Origin: Verrucomicrobiales bacterium
Lineage (GTDB): Bacteria; Verrucomicrobiota; Verrucomicrobiia; Verrucomicrobiales; V1-33
Length of the DNA: 41,351 nucleotides
Direction of reading: 5' to 3'
NCBI GenBank assembly: GCA_947460575.1
Contig: CANHIJ010000025.1
Coordinates: forward strand, 1-41,351
Shown here: piece after piece, positions 24,955 through 32,962 of the stretch
Layout of the letters: every line of letters starts with the position of its first letter
Numbering within the stretch: position 1 is the stretch's first letter
The notes under the pieces: generated by a model
What the model saw: only the letters and a program-made list of their open reading frames with translations
Databases searched by the model: none
What the model was told of the DNA's origin: nothing
Translations under genes and position numbers: made by a program

Positions 24955-26949
24955 TCAGTCGCGGATGAGGTGGAGGGCGCGGACGCGCTGGAGGAGGGCG
25001 GGGAGGTCGCCGTATTTGACGGCGCCGGGGAGGAGGGCGGGGTCGAAGGGGTTGGTGAGGTTGGCGAAGCGAAAAGGGGTGGGAGGGAGGTGAGCTTCGG
25101 TGACGAGGCCGGGGGGGATTTGGGTAAGGGCGAGGGCGGTTTCGGGGACGAGTTCGGGGGTGGCGATGAGGTCGATGCGGGAGGGCTGGGGTTGGTGTTG
25201 CTGGAGCCAGGCGAGGAGGGCCATGAGATCGTGGGCGCGGCGGGCGAGGGGAGGGTGGTTGTAGCCGTCGGTGTAGCCGAGGAAATCGCGGTCTTGGGGG
25301 ACGCGGCGGATTTGGTTGGGGGGTGCGGCGGGGTCTGCGAAGAGGGAGGGGAAAGCGATGGCGGAGCCGGAGGCGAGGGCTTGTTGGACGCGGGGGTCTT
25401 GGGGGTTTTCGGGGCCTAAGTGGATGAGGAGGTGACCGGACCAGGGGGAGGGGTAGAGGAAGAGGCAGCGGAGGGATTCGGAGGGGTGGCCGTGGGCGAG
25501 GGTGCCGGGGATGCGTTTGGTGCCGTTGGGGAGGGAGGTGGCTGGTTCTGGGGACCAGGAGAAGGGGCGGGCGGCGGCGTCGGCGAAGGAGCGGCCGAGG
25601 AGGAAGGGGAGGGCTTGGTCGATGAGTTGGGGTTGGGCGGCGATTTGGCGGGCGGCGGTTTGGTCTTGCTGGCGGAGAAGGTTTTGTTCGAAGGCGGGGT
25701 CTGCGGGGGTGGGGGCGGGATGAGCGGAGTCCCAGACGGAGAGGTCGGCAGGGGAGAGGAGGGTGAAGGGGGATTCGGCGGTGGGAGCAGGGCGCGGGGT
25801 GTGGAGGTGTTGGGCCATCCACTGGTACATGGCGAGGCGGCTGGGGAGGTTGTAGTTGTGGGGGAACTCGGTGCGGCTGAGGAGGGAAACCTGGTCTGGG
25901 GCGCCGTGGAGGCGGTAGATTTCTTGGAGTTGGGGGAAGCCGCTGGAGGCGAAATTTTTGGTCCAGTCGTCGGCGGCGGTGTAGTGGGCGGGTTTGGGGG
26001 CGAAGAGGGCGGCGAGTTCGACGTTGTTGGTGCCGACGCGGAGGAGGCTGGCGTTTTCGCAGGTGCAGCCGCCTTGCATGGAGGTGGAGACCATGACAGC
26101 GGGGAAGAGGGCGGCGGGTCTGGGGTCGATGGCGGCGAGGAGGAAGGCTTGGGTGGCGCCGCCGCTGGCTCCGGTGACCCCGATCCTGGCGGGGTCGACT
26201 TCGGGGAGGCTGGCGAGGAAGTCGAGGGCGCGGATGCTGGACCAGGTTTGGAGGCTGAGGATGGAGTGGAGGCGGGATTCGGCGGGGGCGCTGAAGAGGG
26301 AGTAGAGGGCGGGGTCGGCGGGGGCGGGGCGCTGGGATTTGAATTGGTGGGCGAGGGCTTGGGAGAGTTGGATGCTGTCGGCGTAGCCGATCATGTCGTA
26401 GTGGAAGACGGTGCAGCCCATGCGGGCGAGGTGGACGCAGCGGGCTTGGAGGGGGCTGCGGGCGGCGGCGGGGTCGCGTTCGGCGCGGGAGGCGAGTTGT
26501 TGGGCGACTTCGGGGTCGGAGGCCTGCATGAAGCGGCCGTTGGGCCAATGGCCGTGGGGGCAGAGGACGGCGGGGAGGGGGCCGGGGAGGCCGAGGGGGC
26601 GGTAGAGGTTGCCGGTGACGAAGAAGCCGGGGAGGGCTTGGAAGAAGACTTTTTCGATGGAGTAGGTGTCGAACGTTTGGCGGCCGTGGATGACGGGGTG
26701 GAGGGGGGAGTGCTCGGGGAAGGGGAAGAGGCCGAGGGCGACTTGGGTGTGGAGGCGGAGGTGGGCGGCGCGCTGTTCCCAGGCCTGGAGGGAGGGAGGG
26801 GGGGAGAAGGGGAAGTCGCCGTTGAGGGTTTGGGGGGGGGCGAGGCGGTGATCTGGGGGGGGAGGGGCCGCGGAGGCGAGGGGGAGGAAGGCGGCGAAGC
26901 AGGCGGCGAGGAGGCGGGCAACGGGGGTGCGGCGTGGGGAGGGGTGCAT
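24955..26949 (-). CDS. Exported alpha/beta-hydrolase, acetylxylan-esterase-like
   Basis: This 664-residue exported protein has a signal peptide (RLLAACFAAFLPLASAAPPP). The first half is an alpha/beta hydrolase of the acetyl xylan esterase / prolyl oligopeptidase group: PAVLCPHGHW as oxyanion-hole region, nucleophile elbow GVTGASGGATQAF with Ser near residue 259, and a candidate catalytic His in EFPHNYN near 362. The second half (from about 470) looks like a second hydrolase-like domain, ending GAVKYGDLPALL, but its expected nucleophile turn reads LIATPELVPETA and seems inactive. Similar two-part esterases occur in Planctomycetes and Verrucomicrobia. ATG 26949 is preferred over an upstream start at 27069 because it gives the signal peptide. 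The substrate is probably an acylated polysaccharide (inference). Confidence 0.85.
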   Translation of the reverse strand: MHPSPRRTPVARLLAACFAAFLPLASAAPPPPDHRLAPPQTLNGDFPFSPPPSLQAWEQRAAHLRLHTQVALGLFPFPEHSPLHPVIHGRQTFDTYSIEKVFFQALPGFFVTGNLYRPLGLPGPLPAVLCPHGHWPNGRFMQASDPEVAQQLASRAERDPAAARSPLQARCVHLARMGCTVFHYDMIGYADSIQLSQALAHQFKSQRPAPADPALYSLFSAPAESRLHSILSLQTWSSIRALDFLASLPEVDPARIGVTGASGGATQAFLLAAIDPRPAALFPAVMVSTSMQGGCTCENASLLRVGTNNVELAALFAPKPAHYTAADDWTKNFASSGFPQLQEIYRLHGAPDQVSLLSRTEFPHNYNLPSRLAMYQWMAQHLHTPRPAPTAESPFTLLSPADLSVWDSAHPAPTPADPAFEQNLLRQQDQTAARQIAAQPQLIDQALPFLLGRSFADAAARPFSWSPEPATSLPNGTKRIPGTLAHGHPSESLRCLFLYPSPWSGHLLIHLGPENPQDPRVQQALASGSAIAFPSLFADPAAPPNQIRRVPQDRDFLGYTDGYNHPPLARRAHDLMALLAWLQQHQPQPSRIDLIATPELVPETALALTQIPPGLVTEAHLPPTPFRFANLTNPFDPALLPGAVKYGDLPALLQRVRALHLIRD

Positions 26950-27061
26950 GGGCGGCAGGGGAGGGCTGAGGGTAGGGCCGTGGGCTGGGGGCTGGGGGGG
27001 CGCGGGAAGCCCGGCTTTGCGTATGGGAAGAGTTGTGGCTAGTTGGGGTATGGAGGAACCT

Positions 27062-27715
27062 ATGAGCAAAATAGAGCGGGCGGCCCTGACAGTTTGGCTG
27101 GTGGAGGACTATGCGCCTTTCCGGAACACGGTGTCGCGGCTGTTGAATGGGACGCCGGGGATGGCGTGCACGCATATTTTTGCGACGGCGGAGGACGGGC
27201 TGCGGTCGCTGAAGGCGCAGGCCAAGCCGCGGGTGATATTGGTGGATGTGGGTTTGCCGGGGATGAATGGGATAGAATTTTTGAGTCAGGTGCGGGAGGT
27301 AGCGCCGGAGACGCGGGTGATCATTTTGACGGCGTTTGAGGACGAGGACAAAGTGTTCCGGGCGATCTGTGCGGGGGCGGCGGGGTACTTGCTGAAGAGT
27401 GCGGATGCGGGGCAGATCACGGGGGCGATCTGGGAGGCGGATGGGGGCGGGGCGCCGATGACGCCGAGCATCGCGCGGCGGGTATTGGAGATGTTCAGCC
27501 GGATGGCGCCGGGGCGGACGGACTATGGGTTGAGCGAGCGGGAGAAATCGGTCTTGGAAAAGATGGTGGGAGGGCTGACGAAAAAGGAGATCGCGAGCGC
27601 GCTGGAGTTAAATTTTCACACGGTGGATGCGTCGCTGCGCAGCATCTATGGGAAGCTGGAGGTGAACACGCGGACGGGAGCGGTGGCGAAGGCCTTGAAG
27701 GAGAAGTTGGTGTAG
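27062..27715 (+). CDS. NarL/LuxR-type response regulator
   Basis: This 217-residue two-component regulator has a receiver domain with the acidic pair in WLVEDYAPFR, the phospho-acceptor Asp62 in VILVDVGLPGMNG, Thr in ILTAF and Lys in YLLKSADA. A LuxR-type helix-turn-helix occupies about 150-210 (LSEREKSVLEKMVGGLTKKEIASAL and FHTVDASLRSIYGKL). No histidine kinase lies nearby, so it is an orphan here. ATG 27062 has GGAGG (27052-27056) at ideal spacing, one of the few clear ribosome sites in the window. It is divergent from the esterase gene with a 112-bp gap and may regulate it (inference), and convergent with the Sel1 gene 10 bp downstream. Confidence 0.94.
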   Translation: MSKIERAALTVWLVEDYAPFRNTVSRLLNGTPGMACTHIFATAEDGLRSLKAQAKPRVILVDVGLPGMNGIEFLSQVREVAPETRVIILTAFEDEDKVFRAICAGAAGYLLKSADAGQITGAIWEADGGGAPMTPSIARRVLEMFSRMAPGRTDYGLSEREKSVLEKMVGGLTKKEIASALELNFHTVDASLRSIYGKLEVNTRTGAVAKALKEKLV

Positions 27716-27725
27716 GGGCGGGGCG

Positions 27726-29240
27726 TCACTTGGCGGCGGGGGCGGCGGGCACCGCGGCGGGTGCTGGAGCGGGGGGTTTGGCTTTGAGGCGCTCGTATTC
27801 TTTTTTGGCTTCGGCGAGTTGTTGGGGGGACATTTTTTTCTCGAGTTCGGCCTGGAGTTTGGTAGCGGGTTCGAAGTCTTTGCCTGCGGCCATGGTGAGG
27901 GCGTAGGCGCGGATGAGGTCTGGGCGGCCGGAGGTGTTGGAGGAGAGGAGTTCTGCGAGGCGGACCTGGGCTGGAGCGAGGCCGAGTTCTGCGGCGCGGG
28001 TGAGGATGGCGGTGGCGGACTTGGCGTCTGGGGGGAGGCCGGCTTCGCCGGAGAGGAGCATTTCTGCGAGGGCGAGGGCGCCGGTGGCATCGCCGGCGGT
28101 GGCGGAGCGGTTGAGCCAGGAGAGGGCGGCGACGGTGTCTTTGGGGGTGCCGCGGCCTTCGCGGTAGCGGAGGCCGATTTCGCGCTGGGCGATGCCGAGG
28201 CCGCCGATGGCGGATTTGAGGTGCCACTTGAGGGCTTCGGTGGGGTTGGGGTCCGTGCCGCGGCCTTTTTCGAAGTAGGTGCCGACGTTGTACATGGCGA
28301 CGGTTTGGCCGCGGTCGGCGGAGAGTTGGAAGCACTCGAGGGCTTTTTTGTCGTCTTTTTCGATGGGGTCGTTGCCCTCGGAGTAGAGGACGCCGAGTTT
28401 GAGGGCGGCGGTGGCGTCGCCGCCTTGGGAGGCTTTGGAGTACCAGGCGAGGGCTTGGGAGGGATTTTTTTCGACGCCTTCGCCGGTTTCGAACAGGCTG
28501 CCGAGGGCGGTTTGGGCGTCGGTGGAGCCGAGGGTGGAGGCGCGGGTGAGGAGTTCGACGGCTTGTTTGCCGTCTTTGGGGGTGCCCTCGCCGTTGAGGG
28601 ATTTGACGGCGAGGCGGAGGAGGGCCTTGAGGGAGTCGAGTTGGGCGGCTTTTTTGAGGTAGTCGACGGAGGTGGCGAGATTTTTTTCGACGCCTTGGCC
28701 GGTTTCGTACATGAGGCTGAGGGACTCGAAGGCTTCGGGGTCGTTGAGGGCGGCGGCTTGTTCGAGCCAATTTTTGGCATCGGCGACATTTTTGGTGACG
28801 CCGGAGCCGGTGAGGGAGAGGTTGCCGAGGAGGACCATGGCGCGGGGGGCCTTGGCCTTGGCGGCCTTGCGGAGCCAGTCGATGCCTTCTTCGGCGCGCT
28901 GGGAGTTGAGGAGGAGGAGGGCGAGGTTGGACTGGGAGCTGGGGTGGCCCTGGGCGGCGGCCTTGCGGTAGTATTCTTCGGCCTTGGGGAGGGATTTGGC
29001 GACGCCGGCGCCTTCTTGGTAGATGCGGGCGAGGGCGAATTGGGCGGTTTGGTCGCCGCGGTCGGCTTCGATGCCGAAGCGGAGGATGGCTTCGGAGAAT
29101 TCGCCGCGCTGGTAGACTTCGAGGGCGGCTTTGACGGGGCCGTCTGGAGGGGGGCCGTCTGGGAAGACCTGGAAGGCGGCCGCGCGGGCGGCGGGCTGCA
29201 GGGCGAGGAGGAGGGCGAGGGCGGGGAGGAACAGCTTCAT
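27726..29240 (-). CDS. Exported Sel1-repeat protein
   Basis: This 504-residue protein starts with a signal peptide (LFLPALALLLALQPAARAA) and is followed by about eleven Sel1 (TPR-like) repeats of 35-37 residues. Examples are ARIYQEGAGVAKSLPKAEEY, SLMYETGQGVEKNLATSVDY, GTYFEKGRGTDPNPTEALKW and GLRYREGRGTPKDTVAALSW. Sel1 arrays form a superhelix that binds proteins, so a periplasmic scaffold role is likely. A Lys/Ala/Pro-rich tail closes it. ATG 29240 gives the signal peptide and is preferred over 29291. It is convergent with the response regulator gene (10-bp gap) and may share the transcript of the glycosyltransferases just upstream (64-bp gap). Confidence 0.92.
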   Translation of the reverse strand: MKLFLPALALLLALQPAARAAAFQVFPDGPPPDGPVKAALEVYQRGEFSEAILRFGIEADRGDQTAQFALARIYQEGAGVAKSLPKAEEYYRKAAAQGHPSSQSNLALLLLNSQRAEEGIDWLRKAAKAKAPRAMVLLGNLSLTGSGVTKNVADAKNWLEQAAALNDPEAFESLSLMYETGQGVEKNLATSVDYLKKAAQLDSLKALLRLAVKSLNGEGTPKDGKQAVELLTRASTLGSTDAQTALGSLFETGEGVEKNPSQALAWYSKASQGGDATAALKLGVLYSEGNDPIEKDDKKALECFQLSADRGQTVAMYNVGTYFEKGRGTDPNPTEALKWHLKSAIGGLGIAQREIGLRYREGRGTPKDTVAALSWLNRSATAGDATGALALAEMLLSGEAGLPPDAKSATAILTRAAELGLAPAQVRLAELLSSNTSGRPDLIRAYALTMAAGKDFEPATKLQAELEKKMSPQQLAEAKKEYERLKAKPPAPAPAAVPAAPAAK

Positions 29241-29304
29241 GGGGGTAGAGGTGGAGGAAGATAGCGAGGGAAGAGAAAAAAGAAAAGGCACTGTTGAGGG
29301 GGGC

Positions 29305-30549
29305 TTAGGAGGGCGAGGGGAGGGCGCGGCAGCGCTGGCCGAGGCGGACCCAGGGTTGTTGGGCGAGGGCGGCGGCGAGGGCGGCGGCTTGTTGGTGGGG
29401 GGGGGAGCTGGGGAGGGAGGGGGGGGACCAGAGACCGAGGGTGCGGCCGAGGGCGAGCCAGCGGGAGTTGGCGAGGCGGCCGCGGAGGGCGGCGAGTTCC
29501 TTGAAGCCGCGGGCGCGGGCTTGGTGGTCCTGGTGGCTGAGGCGGAGGGATTCGAATTTTTCGGTGAGGCCGCGGGCTTGGTTGACGGGGGAGTGGCCGT
29601 CCCAGTGGTTGACGAGGGACCTGTTGGGGTAGGTGGCCAATTCTGGGTGGGAGAGGGGTTGGAGCGCGTCGACGGCGCGGGCGATCTCGGATTCGGAGAG
29701 GTGGGCGGCGGCGGAGGCGACGAGGGATTGGTAGAGGCCGCTGGGGAAGCTGGAGATGCTGTCCCACTGGGCGCGGGTGTAGGTGGCGTAGCGGGCGCGG
29801 AGGGTGGGGTCGGCGGCGAGTTCGGGGGCGAGGTCGTGGGCGAGGTCGAGGGACATGCGGAGCATTTCGCGCAGGAGGGGGGCGGGGAGGCTGTTCATGG
29901 TATTGGAGCCATGGACGCGGTAGTGGACGAGGGGGTCGGGGTGGACGGCGAGGGCGCCGCGGAGGACGGTTTGGGCGAGGAGGTAGTAGTCGTGGTTGAA
30001 GCGGTAGGGTCGGAAGGGGAAGCGCTGGAGCCAGGAGGAGCGGGCGATGAGGTTGCTGGTGGTGGCGGGGAAATTGGCGATGCCGAGCCATTCGGCGAGG
30101 TCGCGGTCGGGGTGGTGGAGGGACCAGGCGGCGCGAAACCACTTGGCGCGGGGGTGGTCTGGGGGGAGGGGGGCGCTGTTTTGGTCGATGATGTGGAGGG
30201 CGCTGGTGGCGATTTGGCAGAGGGGATTGGCTTCGAGGAGGGGGAGGCAGAGGGCGAAGCGGTTGGGGTCGTAGAGGTCGTCGCTGTTGAGGATGCTGAT
30301 GAGGTCGCAGTCGGTGGCGGCGCGGGCGACGAGTTCGTTGAGGGTGTGGTGGGCGCCGCGGTTTTCGCGGGCGTGGCCTTCGACGCCGCGGTTGGCGTAG
30401 CTGCGGATGAGGGCGGGGGAGTCGTCTTGGGAGCCGTCGTCGACGACGATGATGCGGTGGGGTGGCCTAGTTTGCGCTAGGATGGAGTCGAGGGCGGCGG
30501 AGAGGAAGTGGGCGTGGTTGTAGGAGGGGATGATGACGGCGAGGCGCAT
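29305..30549 (-). CDS. Family 2 glycosyltransferase
   Basis: This 414-residue enzyme has a GT-A fold at the N-terminus: MRLAVIIPSYNHAHFL, RIIVVDDGSQDDS and the metal-binding acidic motif ILNSDDLYDP (DXD type) near residue 90. Glycosyltransferase activity from a nucleotide sugar in the cytoplasm is expected; the donor is unknown. The C-terminal 170 residues are helical and Ala-rich with no recognised domain. The start lies inside the upstream GT4 gene, overlapping it by 73 bp in another frame, which implies translational coupling. The canonical MRLAVIIPSYN N-terminus makes this start secure. It is the last gene of the glycan cluster. Confidence 0.9.
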   Translation of the reverse strand: MRLAVIIPSYNHAHFLSAALDSILAQTRPPHRIIVVDDGSQDDSPALIRSYANRGVEGHARENRGAHHTLNELVARAATDCDLISILNSDDLYDPNRFALCLPLLEANPLCQIATSALHIIDQNSAPLPPDHPRAKWFRAAWSLHHPDRDLAEWLGIANFPATTSNLIARSSWLQRFPFRPYRFNHDYYLLAQTVLRGALAVHPDPLVHYRVHGSNTMNSLPAPLLREMLRMSLDLAHDLAPELAADPTLRARYATYTRAQWDSISSFPSGLYQSLVASAAAHLSESEIARAVDALQPLSHPELATYPNRSLVNHWDGHSPVNQARGLTEKFESLRLSHQDHQARARGFKELAALRGRLANSRWLALGRTLGLWSPPSLPSSPPHQQAAALAAALAQQPWVRLGQRCRALPSPS

Positions 30550-32390
30550 GGGGTGGAGGGGAGGGAGGCGAGCCAGGGGAGCCAGAAGGGGGCGTGGTTG
30601 GCCGGGGGCTGGGGAGGGGATGGGGGGAGGAAGAAGAAGCGGCGGCGGGCGGGGGCGGGAGCAGAGTCGGCGAGGAGGAGGAGGTCTGGAAGGAGGGAGG
30701 GGAGTTTGGGGTCGGAGTTGCTGCCGCGGGAGCAGGCGGGGAGGAGTTTGGCGAGGACGGCGCGGTTTTGGAGGTGGTTGGCTTCGATGGAGGCGGAGAG
30801 GGGGAGGCCGGTGAGGTGGTGGAGGAGCCAGGCGGGGAGGAGGCTGGCGGCGCGGAGGGCGTGGATGTACTGCCAGCCGCGGAGGGGGGCTTGGGTGGCG
30901 AGGTAGAGGGCGCGGCGGGCGGCGAGGTAGAAGAGTTCGCTGTCGAGGGGACCGACTTGGGAGCGGAGGGCTTCGAGTTGGGCGACGAGGTGGGGTTGGC
31001 AGGCCCAGTGGGATTCGAGGACGGCGGCGTCGGGGAGGTATTCGAGAAAAGGGAGGGGCGTGGAGGGCCGGGAGGCGAGGAGGGCTACAGAGGGCTGGGA
31101 TTGGAGGAAGGCGAGCTCGGCGGCGAGGGCGGGGTCAGGGGGGGAGGGGTGGTCGAGGAGGGCGAGGACGGGGGGGCGGGGCGGGGGAGGAGGAGAAGGG
31201 GCGGTGGGGAAGAGGGAGGCGAGGTGCGCGGAGGTGCGGCGGAGGGCGAAGACTTCCTGGGCACGGAGGAGTCCGGCGGTGCCGAGGCGAGCGCGGAGGG
31301 CGGGATCGCGGGCGAGGGTGGCGAGGTGGGCGGCGAGGGCGGGGGCGTCGCCGGGGGGGGCGAGGAGGCCGGTTTGGCCGGGGAGGACCATTTCTGGGAC
31401 GGCGGCGAGGGAGGTGGAGACCACGGGGAGGCCGCAGGCCATGGCTTCGAGAATGACGGTGGGGAGGATATCGGTGGCGCCCTTGTGGTCGGTGAGGCAG
31501 GCGAGGGCGAAGGCGTGGGAGGAGGCGAGTTCGCGTTTGATGTGTTCTTGGCTGAGGGTGCCGCGGAGGCGGACGTGGGAGCGGAGATGGAGGCGGTCGA
31601 TGTGGGCTTCGAGAGCGGGGCGTTGGGGGCCTTCGCCGATGATTTGGAGGTCGACGGGGATTCCTTGGCGGTGGAGGGCGGCGACGGCGTCGAGGAGGAC
31701 GGGGAAGCCTTTGAAGTCGATGAGGCGGCCGATGCTGATCAGGCGGAGGGCTGGGGTGGAGGGGGCGTCGGGCTGGGCGGGGGGGAATTGGGCGGGGTCG
31801 ATGCCGTTGTAGACGCGGTGGATGCGGGGGGCGGCGTCTGGGCAGATGTCGAGGAGGAGGTTGCGGCTGAAGTCGCTGACGGCGGCGGTGAAGGTGGCGG
31901 CGCGGATCATTTCGCGGAGGAGGTCGTCGCTGCCGAGGTCGAGCATGAAGTCTTGGGCGTGGGCGGTGAAGCTGAAGGAGAAGCCGGCGGTTTTGAGGAA
32001 GAGGGCGGTGTGGGTGGCGCGGTTGGCGAAGTGGACGTGGATGTGGGAGATGCGGCGGCGCTGGAAGGCGCGGGCGAAGTGCCAGGCGTTGCGGGCGCGG
32101 ACGAGGGGTTTGTAGGAGGGACCGTAGCGCTCGAGGTGTTGGCGAGCGAGTTCGGCCATGGGGAGCCAGAGGGGGTCGTCTGGGGGGGGCTGGAGGGAGG
32201 GGTGCGAGGGAGGAGGGTAGATGACCTCGGCTTGGAGGAGGGAGAGGCGTTCGTGGCGGAAGCGGTTGGGCGGGGGGTTGAGGCTGCCGATGACGAGGGG
32301 GAGGCCTGCGCCCTCGAGGGCGAGCATTTCGGAGTCGCAGAAGGTTTGGGAGACGACGGGGAAGCGCGAGAAGAGGTAGGCGAGGCGCAT
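30477..32390 (-). CDS. Family 4 glycosyltransferase with C-terminal extension
   Basis: This 637-residue protein has a typical GT-B fold of about 390 residues: N-terminal MRLAYLFSRFPVVSQTFC, HVHFANRATHTALF, FTAHAQDFML, SIGRLIDFKGFPVLLDA and the nucleotide-sugar Glu motif EAMACGLPVVSTSLAAVPE. A Pro-rich linker joins a further 230 residues. Part of this extension (WQYIHALRAASLLPAWLLHHLTGLPLSASIEANH) recalls the GT4 N-terminal region, so it may be a degenerate second module. The last 24 codons overlap the GT2 gene in another frame and are Ser/Thr/Pro-rich, so this tail may have been lengthened by loss of an earlier stop. The start is 13 bp after the NlpC/P60 gene. It resembles the other GT4 at 32963. 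Confidence 0.87.
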   Translation of the reverse strand: MRLAYLFSRFPVVSQTFCDSEMLALEGAGLPLVIGSLNPPPNRFRHERLSLLQAEVIYPPPSHPSLQPPPDDPLWLPMAELARQHLERYGPSYKPLVRARNAWHFARAFQRRRISHIHVHFANRATHTALFLKTAGFSFSFTAHAQDFMLDLGSDDLLREMIRAATFTAAVSDFSRNLLLDICPDAAPRIHRVYNGIDPAQFPPAQPDAPSTPALRLISIGRLIDFKGFPVLLDAVAALHRQGIPVDLQIIGEGPQRPALEAHIDRLHLRSHVRLRGTLSQEHIKRELASSHAFALACLTDHKGATDILPTVILEAMACGLPVVSTSLAAVPEMVLPGQTGLLAPPGDAPALAAHLATLARDPALRARLGTAGLLRAQEVFALRRTSAHLASLFPTAPSPPPPPRPPVLALLDHPSPPDPALAAELAFLQSQPSVALLASRPSTPLPFLEYLPDAAVLESHWACQPHLVAQLEALRSQVGPLDSELFYLAARRALYLATQAPLRGWQYIHALRAASLLPAWLLHHLTGLPLSASIEANHLQNRAVLAKLLPACSRGSNSDPKLPSLLPDLLLLADSAPAPARRRFFFLPPSPPQPPANHAPFWLPWLASLPSTPCASPSSSPPTTTPTSSPPPSTPS

Positions 32391-32403
32391 GGGGAGAGGG
32401 AGG

Positions 32404-32901
32404 CTAGAGGCCGGAGGGGTGGCGAAGGGAGAAGCCCTTGGTGGAGCGGGGATTGAGGGACCAGCGGGGGCCGGTGCCGGTGCCGCGGCTGCTGGTGTCG
32501 AGGCGGAGGCCGCAGACGGTCATGAAGACGTGGCCGCGGCGAGCGAAGACAGTGATCCACTGGCCTTGTCCGGAGCGGCCGTAGCGGCGGAAGGCGGAGC
32601 TGGGCATGGGAGAGCGGAGGAGACCGGCGCGGTTGAGGACAAGAGAGACACAGCCGGAGCAGTCGAGGCCGTGGGAGGGGCGGCCGTGGCCGCCGCCGAA
32701 TTGGTAGGGGGCGTGCTGGATGGCGTTGGCGGCGGCGATGGCGCGGCGGACGGAGGCGGGGGCCTGGCGCGGGGGGATGACTTGGCCGTTGACGAGGTGG
32801 GCTTTGGGGCCGCGGTAGCAGTCGGCGGAGGTTCTGGGGGAGGAGGCGCAGCTGGCAAGAAGGCCGAGGACGGCACTGAGGAGCAGGCGGGCGAGGGACA
32901 T
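32404..32901 (-). CDS. NlpC/P60 lipoprotein endopeptidase
   Basis: This 165-residue lipoprotein has a lipobox LASC with the lipidated Cys at residue 18. It carries an NlpC/P60 cysteine peptidase domain with catalytic Cys in GLDCSGCVSLV near residue 81, His in RGHVFMTV near 124, and PYQFGGGHG before the Cys as in the family. Such enzymes cut peptidoglycan stem peptides, usually gamma-D-Glu to diaminopimelate. The domain is on the short side. ATG 32901 is preferred over 32922 because it yields the lipoprotein signal. It is embedded between two GT4 genes on the same strand (13 bp after it, 61 bp before it), so it is probably co-transcribed with a glycan pathway. Confidence 0.9.
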   Translation of the reverse strand: MSLARLLLSAVLGLLASCASSPRTSADCYRGPKAHLVNGQVIPPRQAPASVRRAIAAANAIQHAPYQFGGGHGRPSHGLDCSGCVSLVLNRAGLLRSPMPSSAFRRYGRSGQGQWITVFARRGHVFMTVCGLRLDTSSRGTGTGPRWSLNPRSTKGFSLRHPSGL

Positions 32902-32903
32902 AC

Positions 32904-32923
32904 CTTGCCAACATACAGGCAAG
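32904..32923 (-). other. Hairpin at NlpC/P60 translation start
   Basis: CTTGCC (32904-32909) and GGCAAG (32918-32923) form a 6-bp stem with an 8-base loop, ending 3 bp upstream of the preferred ATG. It could influence translation initiation, or be chance. No T-run follows, so it is not a terminator. Confidence 0.35.
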
Positions 32924-32962
32924 CGCCCCAGTGGGCAAGGGAGCAGCGGGGCGGGAGGGGGC

